Shown here in pieces: positions 1 through 10,272 of a stretch of DNA of 64,000 bases. Both the position numbers and the translations under genes were made by a program. The DNA is taken from assembly GCA_045132055.1 (NCBI GenBank), contig JBGURP010000037.1, positions 1 to 64,000 of the forward strand. The letters are read 5' to 3'. The notes beneath the pieces were generated by a model. It was not told the origin of the DNA. It did no database searches and was given only the letters and a program-made list of their open reading frames with translations. Positions within the stretch are counted from its first letter, which is position 1; each line of letters begins with the position of its first letter. Source of the DNA: F23-D06 sp045132055 (GTDB lineage Bacteria; Bacteroidota; Bacteroidia; Bacteroidales; WCHB1-69).

Positions 1-885
1 CTCCATGTCCGATGCATGCACGTACAAATCCGTTTCCAACAGGTGCTCAATCAGCTCGTTTCGTCCCACATACACAAACTGCGGCTGATGTTTGAGGTCT
101 TTCCCCAACTCCACGTATTTGTCATACTCGGGTCCGCGTCCTGCGAACACCAATTGAATACGGTCGGCATATTTGCTGTATTTTACAGCGTTAATAATCA
201 CATCCTGACGTTTTTCCTGACTCAAACGTCCAATCATCATAATCTTTATCAGGGAGTCCTTACCCTTCGTCTGCACGCATTCACCCTTTGCTTTTCTTTC
301 CCCCGCTTCCATGAACGCTTCTTGGATACCGTTGGAGATGGGATAGATCTTGGCCGTATAGCCGCGCTCGGCAATCATATCGCCCATAAATCTCGAAGGA
401 ACATGGACGTGACGCACACGGTTGTAGATGTTCTTGCGGAAAGAGCGGTAGAACAGTTCGTTAAACCACCTCACTTTTCCCATGCTGACCGATGAAGTCA
501 TGTTTTCCGGCTGAATATGGAAGGCTGCCGTGACGGGTTTTCCCACCCGGTTGCAGTACTTGACAGCCTCCATGGAAATACCGAAAGGCACGAAGATGTG
601 CACGATGTCTGCCCAGTCGCACGCGGCATGCACGATGGCGGTGTCGTTGTATGCGAAACTGAAATCGTGTTTGTTCATCAGCGGTTGGAAAACTGGCATG
701 TGGAATTTCGCCGTGCGGAAATCACCGTCTGTCAGACTTTCAGCCGAAGAGTTGGTTGGACTGTCCCAACACAATGCTTTCACCTCGTGGCCACGGCGAC
801 GAAGTTCCCCCGCAAAACGCTGGGCGGAAATAGACGTACCATTGTTGGTCGTGTAAAAACTGTCGATGACGAATAAGATTTTCAT
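1..885 (-). CDS. Glycosyltransferase family 4 (partial, 3' end outside window)
   Basis: Reading the complementary strand from an ATG at 883-885 gives an open frame of 295 codons that runs off the left edge. The N-terminus (MKILFVIDSFYTTNNGTS) is the usual opening of a GT-B glycosyltransferase. A second-domain motif near residue 220 (IKIMMIGRLSQEKRQDVI) followed by LVFAGRGPEYDKYVELG is the typical nucleotide-sugar side of GT4 enzymes. The activated-sugar donor and the acceptor cannot be read from sequence; family members build cell-surface polysaccharide or glycolipid. It is divergent from the AraC gene across a 260-base spacer. The C-terminal part, including the E-x7-E region, lies outside the window. 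Confidence 0.85.
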   Translation of the reverse strand, partial: MKILFVIDSFYTTNNGTSISAQRFAGELRRRGHEVKALCWDSPTNSSAESLTDGDFRTAKFHMPVFQPLMNKHDFSFAYNDTAIVHAACDWADIVHIFVPFGISMEAVKYCNRVGKPVTAAFHIQPENMTSSVSMGKVRWFNELFYRSFRKNIYNRVRHVHVPSRFMGDMIAERGYTAKIYPISNGIQEAFMEAGERKAKGECVQTKGKDSLIKIMMIGRLSQEKRQDVIINAVKYSKYADRIQLVFAGRGPEYDKYVELGKDLKHQPQFVYVGRNELIEHLLETDLYVHASDME

Positions 886-1039
886 AATTGTTTTATTTTG
901 AAGATTATTTTTAAACAAAAGACTTTGTCATTTATAAATGCTGCAAAATAACGATTTTAGCTAAACAAATAATATTTCTGAATAATGGGAAAATTGTTCT
1001 AATTCTACTAAAATCAATTAGTGCATATTGAAATTGTTG

Positions 1040-1047
1040 TATTTTTG
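1040..1047 (+). promoter_or_regulatory. Bacteroidota -7 promoter element for the AraC gene
   Basis: TATTTTTG matches TAnnTTTG and lies about 100 bases before the AraC start, in an AT-rich spacer. The tandem repeat at 1066-1138 would fall in the 5' leader. Position and match only; no transcript evidence. Confidence 0.5.
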
Positions 1048-1065
1048 CACCCAAATTGTTCTAAC

Positions 1066-1138
1066 CTGAACTTTGACTCTGACCTTGACTCTGACCTTGA
1101 CTTTGAACCTTGAACCTTGAACCTTGAACTTTGAACCA
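1066..1138 (+). repeat. Short tandem repeat in the araC leader (TTGAACC / CTTGACTCTGAC units)
   Basis: The leader contains CTTTGACTCTGACCTTGACT, then CTGACCTTGACTTTGAACC, then three successive TTGAACC units and a variant. It is a slipping-prone 6-7 base repeat that ends 8 bases before the AraC ATG. It has no spacer structure, so it is not a CRISPR. Confidence 0.8.
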
Positions 1139-1145
1139 ATTGAGT

Positions 1146-2030
1146 ATGGAAACACAAAACAAACTTGAAATCGTTGATTTCTCACAATTCAAATGGCGGG
1201 CTTTTATCCCGGGAGATACTATTGTGGAGGATTTTAGTGTTATGAAATTTTCCGGACGAATAAAGGATATTGTTCCGGAACACTATTTCCCTGCCACCTA
1301 TACTTTACAGGTGATTACTGCCGGTACTTGTAAGGTGAATATTAACAACAAGGTCTATGAATTATCAGCCAACAGTGGTTATTTCATTTCACCGGACTTT
1401 TTGCTGAGGCGTCCAGAGCCATCCGACACTACTGTGGAAATGTATATCTTATCGTTTTCACCCAAGATGGCGAAAAAATTGACTTCTCCATTCTCGCTGT
1501 CGCAACTTGCAGGCGTGTATATGCATCCCACTTGGCAAATGAGTGAGAAGAAAACGCAACGTATGGTACATTATTTGGAATTGATGCGGGAAGTACTGGA
1601 CGATGAGAATCGCAAAGCGGCATTGTATCTCCTTGATTCGTTGATATTTTGTCTTTCTGATCATTATGAAGAGGAACCTGCGCAGACGCAACTTTCCCGT
1701 AATGAAGAGATAACCGGTCAATTTCTTGTACTGGTCGATGGCAATTGTCACCAACAACACTCCTTCGACTGGTATGCCTCTGAGATGTGCCTCACCACGC
1801 GCTATGTGGCCAATACGGTCAAGCAGACATTAGGATTCACGGCCAGTTCCTGTATTGAAAGGGCGCTCGTGCAACGAGCCAAAGTGATGTTGTCCACATC
1901 AGCAACACCCATTCAGCAGATTGCCGACCGCCTCGGTTTCCAGAACCAGAGCCATTTCGGAACATTCTTCAAGCGTCACGAGGGTTGCTCGCCCAAAGAT
2001 TTCCGCATGCGTAACCATAGGTTAATGTAA
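1146..2030 (+). CDS. AraC family transcriptional regulator
   Basis: 294 residues from the ATG at 1146 (an in-frame TTG at 1131 lies inside the upstream repeat and is less likely). The N-terminal part, roughly residues 20-170, looks like the cupin-type sensing domain of AraC proteins. The last ~100 residues hold the double helix-turn-helix: TTRYVANTVKQTLGFTAS, then the second helix pair IQQIADRLGFQNQSHFGTFF followed by KRHEGCSPKDFR, which is the family signature. The ligand and targets are unknown. It stands alone, divergent from the GT4 gene and convergent with the M20 peptidase gene, so its regulon is not evident from context. Confidence 0.9.
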   Translation: METQNKLEIVDFSQFKWRAFIPGDTIVEDFSVMKFSGRIKDIVPEHYFPATYTLQVITAGTCKVNINNKVYELSANSGYFISPDFLLRRPEPSDTTVEMYILSFSPKMAKKLTSPFSLSQLAGVYMHPTWQMSEKKTQRMVHYLELMREVLDDENRKAALYLLDSLIFCLSDHYEEEPAQTQLSRNEEITGQFLVLVDGNCHQQHSFDWYASEMCLTTRYVANTVKQTLGFTASSCIERALVQRAKVMLSTSATPIQQIADRLGFQNQSHFGTFFKRHEGCSPKDFRMRNHRLM

Positions 2031-2051
2031 CAGATGCAATTCCGATTTATT

Positions 2052-3173
2052 TCACTCTCCCACCAAAATCTGATAGAACATCTTCACTCCGACAGGCACT
2101 AAATCATCGGGAAAATCGAAAAGCTGATGATGCAATGGAGGTTGTTGCTCGCCGGAACCGAGGCCGAACAGCGCGCCGTCGTAGTGCTGCGTCAGCAGGC
2201 CAAAGTCCTCGCCCCAGGAGAAAGGAACCTCCTTGTTAACGTATGGTAACCCGCATTGTTGGACGGCATTCCGGATGTTCTCCACGGCAGTCTTGTGGTT
2301 TTTGGCGGCGGCAAAGTACTCTTTCCAAACGATGTTGCTACTCAACCCTTCCGTATGGGCGACTTCTTGCTCCACAATTTGCAACAGCTCCGCTTTCGTG
2401 CGCTGGAGCAAGTCATCGTCTTTGGCACGCAACGTGAACCGCAGCACGCCATGGCCGGCGGTTACCCCGTAGGCCTGCTCCCCGACCTTGAACTCCACCA
2501 GTGTCAACAGCCGGAAGTCCTCCGCCCGCATGTCGTACTGGTTCATGGCCAGCAACCGGTCGGTGATGGCCCTGGCGGCCGAATACGGACTCACAGCCTT
2601 CAATGGCTCTGCCGCATGCGCGGTGCGCCCGTGCAGCTCTACGTCGCAACTGACGACCGAACAGGTGAAACTGTCCTCTTTGCAGATGACACTGCCCAGC
2701 GGCTCGCCCGGGATGTTGTGCAAGGCATAGACCCTATTAGGCTGGTATTTTTCCAAGATGTCGGTCTCCAATAACTGCGCGGCACCCTCGCCCGTCTCCT
2801 CTGCAGCTTGGAAGAACAGCAAAACCTTTCCCTTGGCCAGCGGATGCAAGTGCAACTGCTCGGCTAACCCCAACAGGATGGTAGTATGGCCGTCGTGGCC
2901 GCACTTGTGCGACACGCCCGGTGTGCGCGAGGCGTAAGGCACATCAATGGTCTCCTCAACCCGCACCGCGTCAAAATCGCCGCGAATGAGCGTGGTAGGC
3001 CCGCTATGACCGAAGTCATAGACGGCCAACAAATTCTTGCTCTCCTTGAACACGTGAACATGTGTGGGCTCAAAAGCCGCCAAGGTATCGATGATGAACC
3101 GCTGCGTAGCCTCCTCTGCCCCGGAGGGCTCCGCCAATTCGTGCAATCTGTGCCGGATATCAGGATAATTCAT
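2052..3173 (-). CDS. M20 family amidohydrolase (N-acyl amino acid / hippurate hydrolase type)
   Basis: 373 residues. The binuclear-metal motifs of the M20D group are visible in order: RGDFDAV (usually RADMDAL), SHKCGHDGHTTILLGLAE, QAAEETGEGAAQLLE with the catalytic Glu pair, ALHNIPGEPLG, HGRTAHAAEP and a C-terminal PPLHHQLFDFPDD. Members cleave the amide bond of N-acyl amino acids or related small amides in the cytoplasm; no signal peptide is seen. It is the last gene of the leftward sufC-sufD-rlmH run, 53 bases after rlmH. The substrate cannot be inferred, and the change of Met to Phe in the first metal motif is mild. Confidence 0.85.
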   Translation of the reverse strand: MNYPDIRHRLHELAEPSGAEEATQRFIIDTLAAFEPTHVHVFKESKNLLAVYDFGHSGPTTLIRGDFDAVRVEETIDVPYASRTPGVSHKCGHDGHTTILLGLAEQLHLHPLAKGKVLLFFQAAEETGEGAAQLLETDILEKYQPNRVYALHNIPGEPLGSVICKEDSFTCSVVSCDVELHGRTAHAAEPLKAVSPYSAARAITDRLLAMNQYDMRAEDFRLLTLVEFKVGEQAYGVTAGHGVLRFTLRAKDDDLLQRTKAELLQIVEQEVAHTEGLSSNIVWKEYFAAAKNHKTAVENIRNAVQQCGLPYVNKEVPFSWGEDFGLLTQHYDGALFGLGSGEQQPPLHHQLFDFPDDLVPVGVKMFYQILVGE

Positions 3174-3226
3174 ATTCTTAATCGATTATCGATACTTATT
3201 TTCTCTAATCTCTAATCTCTCATCTT

Positions 3227-3697
3227 TCAATGATGGTACGGTTCATTATGCAAAATCGTAAACGCCCTGTACAATTGTTCGGCAAACACCAGCCGCGTCA
3301 TGATGTGGGGGAAGGTGAGTTGCGACAGGGCCAACTTAGCGTTGCCGCGCGCATAAACCGCCTCCGAAAATCCGTAGGCCCCGCCGATGACGAACACCAA
3401 AGCTTTGGCACCCGTATTGGCCTGCTGCTGGATGAATTGCGCGAATTTTGCAGAAGTATATTCTTTGCCGCGCTCGTCCAACAATACCACATAGTCGCCG
3501 GGCTCCAGCTTCTTGAGGATGAGATCACCCTCTTTTTTCTTCTGTTCCTCCTGCGAAAGTGATTTGGTATTCTTCAGATAAGGAATGGCAATAGGCTCAT
3601 ACACCGTGTAGAACTTGATTTTCTGGGTGTATTGCTGGATGGCGGTGTCGAAGACATCGCCATCGGTTTTGCCGATCCAGATCAGCTTGATTTTCAT
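3227..3697 (-). CDS. rlmH: 23S rRNA (pseudouridine1915-N3) methyltransferase RlmH
   Basis: 156 residues, the full length of the family. The SPOUT methyltransferase knot is visible: MKIKLIWIGKT at the start, YVVLLDERGKEYTSAKFA, the SAM-binding FVIGGAYGFSEAVYARG, and the C-terminal LTFPHIMTRLVFAEQLYRAF ending in NEPYHH. The enzyme methylates pseudouridine 1915 in helix 69 of 23S rRNA in assembled 70S ribosomes. It starts 9 bases after the sufD stop on the same strand, so it is probably cotranscribed with suf genes. Confidence 0.96.
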   Translation of the reverse strand: MKIKLIWIGKTDGDVFDTAIQQYTQKIKFYTVYEPIAIPYLKNTKSLSQEEQKKKEGDLILKKLEPGDYVVLLDERGKEYTSAKFAQFIQQQANTGAKALVFVIGGAYGFSEAVYARGNAKLALSQLTFPHIMTRLVFAEQLYRAFTILHNEPYHH

Positions 3698-3706
3698 CGC
3701 TGTATT

Positions 3707-4945
3707 TTACAATTTGGTGGGGTCGATGGGGAAGATGAGCCCGCCGTTGTCAGCGTTGTGCATCATGCACTGGTCGCAGATGGTGAGCTCGCCGTTGAGA
3801 CGGCGCTGCACCATGTCGCTGAGGCGGTCTTTCAGGGCCTGGATATCGACATGCTGGCAGATTTCGTTGGCGAAGGCGAACATCAGCAGCTTGCGGGCGC
3901 TGCGCTCCCCGATGCCGCGCGTGCGGAGGTAGTACAACGCTTCGTCGTCCAGCTGTCCGACCGTGGCGCCGTGGCTACACTGCACATCATCGGCGTAAAT
4001 CTCCAAGAACGGTTGTGTGTTGATCTTGGCCTTGTCGGTGAGCAAAATGTTGCGGTTGGTTTGGAAGGCGTTGGTACGCTGTGCGTCGGGTTGCACCACC
4101 ACATGTCCATGGAAAGTGGCCTCTGCTTCGTCGTCCATGATGCCCTTGTAGAGTTGGAAACTCTTGCAGTCGGGGCAATTGTGGCTCACCTTGATGCGGT
4201 TTTCGCACTGCTGCGTCTTATCAACCAGATAGAGTCCGTACAACTGTGCTTCGGCAAATGGCTCATTGAGGTTTACGTGGATGTCGTTGCACACGTAGCC
4301 GGCGTTGAAGGTGATGGCGTTGGAGTGGAAGAAGGATTCCGCGCACTGGTTGACGTACAAGTGGTTGAATAGCAGGGATTCAGCCTCTTTGTTCTCCGTC
4401 TTGTAGTAATGCAGTCGGGCCTGCTTGTTGAGGGTGATGGCGGTCACGACATTCAGGAATGTCTTACCGTATTTCGTGGAATCATCACATTGAATGACAG
4501 ACAATTCTGCATTCTGTCCGAGATGGATGAGGTGGCGGTTCTGAATCAGCAGGTCTTCGCGGGAGTTGACGAGCGACACAATCTGGAAGGGTTTCTCCAC
4601 TTTGACGTTGTCGGGCACATACAGGAAGATGCCGTCGGTGAACTGCTCTTGGTTGGAAAGGGTGAGCTCGTCTTGCACGTGGTCTTTCAGCTGTTGCAGA
4701 CTCGCCTGCACCAGTTCGGGATATTGCGTCATGGCGGCTTTCAGGCTGCCGGCGATGACTCCGTCGGGATAGATGGTCAGCTGCGAGTCTTTGTGCACGT
4801 ACCAGCCGTTGAGCAGCGGCAGCATCACAGAGCCCATGTTGGCCACTTGGCAGGTGAAATACTCTTCCACCGGCTGGTATGGGTCGGGCTGAAGCTGCAG
4901 ACGGTAGTTTTTCAGCTGTTGGGTATGTTCTGCAAAAGACTTCAT
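3707..4945 (-). CDS. sufD: Fe-S cluster assembly protein SufD
   Basis: 412 residues, usual for SufD. The C-terminal half carries the SufB/SufD beta-helix signature, including DKAKINTQPFLEIYADDVQC, SHGATVGQLDDEALYYLRTR and GIGERSARKLLMFAFANEI. SufD forms the SufBC2D scaffold complex that builds Fe-S clusters in the cytoplasm. Its ATG follows the sufC stop codon with no base between, which implies coupled expression. A CxxC (ICDQCMMHN) near the C-terminus is worth noting. SufB itself is not adjacent. Confidence 0.95.
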   Translation of the reverse strand: MKSFAEHTQQLKNYRLQLQPDPYQPVEEYFTCQVANMGSVMLPLLNGWYVHKDSQLTIYPDGVIAGSLKAAMTQYPELVQASLQQLKDHVQDELTLSNQEQFTDGIFLYVPDNVKVEKPFQIVSLVNSREDLLIQNRHLIHLGQNAELSVIQCDDSTKYGKTFLNVVTAITLNKQARLHYYKTENKEAESLLFNHLYVNQCAESFFHSNAITFNAGYVCNDIHVNLNEPFAEAQLYGLYLVDKTQQCENRIKVSHNCPDCKSFQLYKGIMDDEAEATFHGHVVVQPDAQRTNAFQTNRNILLTDKAKINTQPFLEIYADDVQCSHGATVGQLDDEALYYLRTRGIGERSARKLLMFAFANEICQHVDIQALKDRLSDMVQRRLNGELTICDQCMMHNADNGGLIFPIDPTKL

Positions 4946-5710
<765 letters not shown>

Positions 5711-5731
5711 GATGTTGCTCAATTAGGGGTG

Positions 5732-5759
5732 CAAAGATAGTATTTTTGTGCTATCTTTG
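5732..5759. promoter_or_regulatory. Face-to-face divergent promoters (sufC leftward, AddA-like rightward)
   Basis: TATCTTTG at 5752-5759 (rightward) and its mirror CAAAGATA at 5732-5739 (leftward) are both perfect TAnnTTTG elements, flanked by G/C to give an inverted repeat (GCAAAGATAG ... CTATCTTTGC). The two -7 elements are 12 bases apart, so polymerases would compete for the site. Confidence 0.75.
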
Positions 5760-5779
5760 CGTTCTCAAAAACCAATCCT

Positions 5780-8700
5780 ATGTTCACCACCTATTCCGCT
5801 TCTGCTGGCTCTGGTAAGACCACCAATCTGGTGGCCGATTATCTGGCGCTTTGCTTCAGATTTGACAGTCGGAAGGTCGGACAGGACCCCCAAGAGTTCC
5901 AACTTGACCTTTATCAGCGGATTCTGGCCATCACGTTCACCAACAACGCTAGCGGCGAGATGAAGGACCGCATCGTGAAAACCCTCTATGCCATTGCGTT
6001 TGAGGAACGTCCGAATCTGAATGGCAGCACTATTGCCATTTACAATATGGTGGTGAAAAAACTCTTCGACTTGCAACCGGATGAGATTACCCCTGACATA
6101 GAAAAATTCATGCGTGTGGAATCAAGGGAGCTCCTCCGGCGCATCATCTACGATTACGCCCGCTTCACCATCTCCACCATTGATAGCTTCTTTCAGCGCG
6201 TCATACGCTCTTCTGCGCTCTCGCTCAATCTCAATCTCAACTATACCGTCCAGATTGACATGGACGAGTTTTATCTGCAGGCCATTGACCAGCTGCTGAA
6301 CGAGCTTTCGGCGGAGACAGAACTGGCCAACCGCATTATTTTTGTGCTGGATAATGCCATGGAAGATACTGGCAAGATAGATGTGGATAAGGAGTTGAAG
6401 GCCACTTTGGAAATTCTCTATAAAAATGCGGAGAAGAATGTGGAGTATCTGAATATTCTCGCCCAGGAGGATCAGGAGGAGATCAGTAAATATATCGTGT
6501 CGTTGAGGGAAAACATCAAAAAAATACCCGCTGTTTTGAAGGAGAAGGTTAAACCATACGCCCAGGAGGGAAGTATGTGGCTGGAGAAACTTGACCTCAA
6601 ATTCAAGCGCAGGTCTTTCAATACGTGGTTTGAGGATGTCCAAAAAGATCCGATTAAATATTACATAAAATCCACGGAGGAGATTGCGGGCTCCGGAGGA
6701 CAGATTTTCAGCAAAACCAAGCTTTCTGATGAGGAATTGGCCCGTATTGAGGAGTTTTGGCCGAAAGTGGAGGCCTGTTTTGAGAAGGTGGCAGCAGCGC
6801 AACACGATTTGCGCAAACGCTATCTCGACAGTGTCATCCGCCACCGCAATGCCGACAAGGTGCTGATGCTGATGGATTTGAAGAGAAAAATGGAAGAGAT
6901 TAAGTTGCAGAACAACTTCTTCATTCTCGGCGAAACCAACACGCTCATCTATGAAACCATTCAGCGCAGAGGCTTTGAGACGCTCTTCGACCGTGTGAAG
7001 TTCGACAACTTTTTCATCGACGAGTTCCAGGATACCTCCAAGATGCAGTGGGAAGACCTGAAGCCCATTATCATCAATAATGCCCTGTCGCAGTTCGACC
7101 GGCAGGTGTCACTCTTCGGCGACGTGAAGCAGGCTATCTACCGTTTCCGCAATGGCGATGCGGACCTGTTCTACAAGCTGCTCGACTACGACCGTATGCA
7201 GCAGGATCCCGACCTGCGCCTCGTGGACCGAAATCACTACCATCAGGAGTGTCTGGACACCAACTATCGCTCGCTGAAGAGCGTGGTGGAGTTCAATAAC
7301 CAGTTTTTTGAATATTATTCCACAAAGAGAGGGCTGGATAAATACTATGCCGAGGGCTTGAAACAGAAGGTTTTCAACAAGCAGGAAGGGCAGGTTCAAG
7401 TCTGTTTTTATGCCGACAAGGAGAAAAAAAATGAATTGAAGTCGCAGTTTCCGGTTGAGGATTCCGTATGGGCAAGCATGGTGGAGGACAAGAAGATCGG
7501 CGTGCAGGACATGGAGGTGTTGCTGGCGGTTATGGATGCCCGCCGGCGCGGGTATGCCGACGGAGATATCGCCGTGCTGTGCCGCAACAATTTCAAATGT
7601 GCCCATATTGCAGACATCATGCTGCGGATGGGCTGGAATGTGATCACGGAGAAATCGCTGAACTTGAGTGCTTCGGCGGAAGTGAACCTGATCATCTACA
7701 CGCTCCGCTATCTGCTGCACCCCGACGACCAAGTGGCCAAGAGCACCATTCTCTACTATTTGGCACGTTTGCAAGGCAAAGAGACGCTGATGCAACAATT
7801 TATGCTAACTCTGAAAGAGGAAGGAGTTTTCGAATCTTTGTTGGAAAAAGAGTTTGGCAAACCCTTGCCTCGGAACCAATGGCTCTCCGAACCTCTGTTC
7901 TTGCTGGTGAAAGACGTGATGCTCTACTATGGCATGGAGCACTTGCAAAGCCCATTTGTGGTCGATTTCGAGAATTTGGTATGGCAATATTTGCAAACCC
8001 GCAATGGAGAACTCTCCAAGTTTCTGATATGGTGGCAGCAGCAGGTGGAGCTGGACAAACTGCCTTCGTTGTCGCTGCCGTCTGGGCAGGATGCCATCAG
8101 GATCAGTACCATCCATAAATCAAAGGGATTGGAATATCCGGTGGTGATTTTCCCGCACAATCTGCCCCGGAAACAGCTCTTGCCGGTTTGGGACAAGGTG
8201 GATGACCGGACGGTGGCCTACGTGGAATTGTCTTCCAATTGTGTGGGATCTTCGTATGAGGAACGCTATGAGGAGGAGTCGCTCAGTGCGGAGATGGATG
8301 ATCTGAATGTGCTCTATGTGACGCACACACGCGCCCGCGACATGCTCTACGTGATTGCCAAGTGGTCAGAAAAAGAGAACAACTCCTACGGCAATGATCT
8401 GCATAATTTTATTGCCGACAACATACAGCAAGAAGATGGCTTGGATTTCTTCCATGAGGAGGATAATACGCGCTATTTCTTTTTGGGAGACCAGGATTGG
8501 CGCAATCCGAAGAAAGAGGCCAAGGATGAGGTTCTGCACTCCATTCCCGAGGTTGTCGCTTCCGATTTTGAGCTGGACCAGGTGCAAGTGCTCTATGAGG
8601 CTTCCTTGCCGGAGGACGACCCGCGCGCCGAAGGAACCTACGTGCACGATTTCCTGTCTGGCTTGGCCGACTTCCCGCAGTCGGAAGAAGCGTTTGAACA

Positions 8701-9010
8701 ATGTCTGGTAGATGTACCGGAGGAGAAAAAGCCTCGCTTGCGGGATGCCTATCACAACATTATGGAAGACGCAGACTTGCGTCCCTGTTTTGCGCCGGGT
8801 GTAAAAGTGCTCAATGAGGTGAACATCCTTGATGAGACACACCGCGAGCACCGTCCCGACAGGGTGGTGTTTTTGGAAGACAAAGTGGTTGTGATTGATT
8901 ACAAAACAGGTAGTCCGCATCCGCAGTACCAGCAGCAAATAGACGAATATTGCGCATTGCTGCGCAATATGGGGTATCAGAATGTGGAGGGGAGACTGCT
9001 GTACGTTTAA
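5780..9010 (+). CDS. UvrD-family helicase with C-terminal nuclease (AddA/RecB-like)
   Basis: 1076 residues. Superfamily 1A motifs in order: Walker A YSASAGSGKTTNLVADYL at the N-terminus, TFTNNASGEMKDRI, Walker B FFIDEFQDTSKMQWEDL, GDVKQAIYRFRNGDADLFY, NYRSLKSVVEFNN, RISTIHKSKGLEYPVVIFP and LNVLYVTHTRARDMLYV. The last ~70 residues carry a RecB-type PD-(D/E)XK nuclease: HRPDRVVFLEDKVVVIDYKTG with QQQIDEYCALL after it. It should process double-strand breaks before RecA loading, like AddA. The AddB partner is not next to it. It ends convergently with prfA, with a repeat between. Confidence 0.9.
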   Translation: MFTTYSASAGSGKTTNLVADYLALCFRFDSRKVGQDPQEFQLDLYQRILAITFTNNASGEMKDRIVKTLYAIAFEERPNLNGSTIAIYNMVVKKLFDLQPDEITPDIEKFMRVESRELLRRIIYDYARFTISTIDSFFQRVIRSSALSLNLNLNYTVQIDMDEFYLQAIDQLLNELSAETELANRIIFVLDNAMEDTGKIDVDKELKATLEILYKNAEKNVEYLNILAQEDQEEISKYIVSLRENIKKIPAVLKEKVKPYAQEGSMWLEKLDLKFKRRSFNTWFEDVQKDPIKYYIKSTEEIAGSGGQIFSKTKLSDEELARIEEFWPKVEACFEKVAAAQHDLRKRYLDSVIRHRNADKVLMLMDLKRKMEEIKLQNNFFILGETNTLIYETIQRRGFETLFDRVKFDNFFIDEFQDTSKMQWEDLKPIIINNALSQFDRQVSLFGDVKQAIYRFRNGDADLFYKLLDYDRMQQDPDLRLVDRNHYHQECLDTNYRSLKSVVEFNNQFFEYYSTKRGLDKYYAEGLKQKVFNKQEGQVQVCFYADKEKKNELKSQFPVEDSVWASMVEDKKIGVQDMEVLLAVMDARRRGYADGDIAVLCRNNFKCAHIADIMLRMGWNVITEKSLNLSASAEVNLIIYTLRYLLHPDDQVAKSTILYYLARLQGKETLMQQFMLTLKEEGVFESLLEKEFGKPLPRNQWLSEPLFLLVKDVMLYYGMEHLQSPFVVDFENLVWQYLQTRNGELSKFLIWWQQQVELDKLPSLSLPSGQDAIRISTIHKSKGLEYPVVIFPHNLPRKQLLPVWDKVDDRTVAYVELSSNCVGSSYEERYEEESLSAEMDDLNVLYVTHTRARDMLYVIAKWSEKENNSYGNDLHNFIADNIQQEDGLDFFHEEDNTRYFFLGDQDWRNPKKEAKDEVLHSIPEVVASDFELDQVQVLYEASLPEDDPRAEGTYVHDFLSGLADFPQSEEAFEQCLVDVPEEKKPRLRDAYHNIMEDADLRPCFAPGVKVLNEVNILDETHREHRPDRVVFLEDKVVVIDYKTGSPHPQYQQQIDEYCALLRNMGYQNVEGRLLYV

Positions 9011-9027
9011 AGGATTTCTGATTTTCG

Positions 9028-9076
9028 TATTACTACCCCGCCCTTCGGGCACCCCTTCTTGAAAAGAAGGGGAATT
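9028..9076 (+). repeat. Dispersed hairpin repeat, family I, copy A
   Basis: TATTACTACCCCGCCCTTCG is followed by CCCCTTCTTGAAAAGAAGGGG-type stem and GAATT. It has the same layout as copies at 14080-14128, 18578-18626 and 52245-52293. It lies between two convergent genes, where its A/T-flanked CCCCTTCTT/AAGAAGGGG stem could also act as a terminator. Confidence 0.85.
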
Positions 9077-10156
<1,080 letters not shown>

Positions 10157-10181
10157 AAAACGGTGTTTTCAAATTTGGGCG

Positions 10182-10245
10182 CAAAATTACAAAAAAATCC
10201 CGTAGGCAGGAATAGGCCAGTTTTGCCCCATTTTTGTTATCTTTG
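10182..10245. promoter_or_regulatory. Divergent promoters of prfA (leftward) and uvrA (rightward)
   Basis: Leftward: the complement of CAAAATTA at 10182-10189 is TAATTTTG. Rightward: TATCTTTG at 10238-10245, 28 bases before the uvrA ATG. Both match TAnnTTTG. Confidence 0.65.
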
Positions 10246-10272
10246 CGCCCTGTTTTTGTCACCTCGGATTGT

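Noticed and set aside
16..876. Two + strand frames (16-495 and 517-876) at the left edge
   Set aside because: They lie opposite the GT4 glycosyltransferase gene, whose - strand frame is continuous over 885 bases with clear family motifs.
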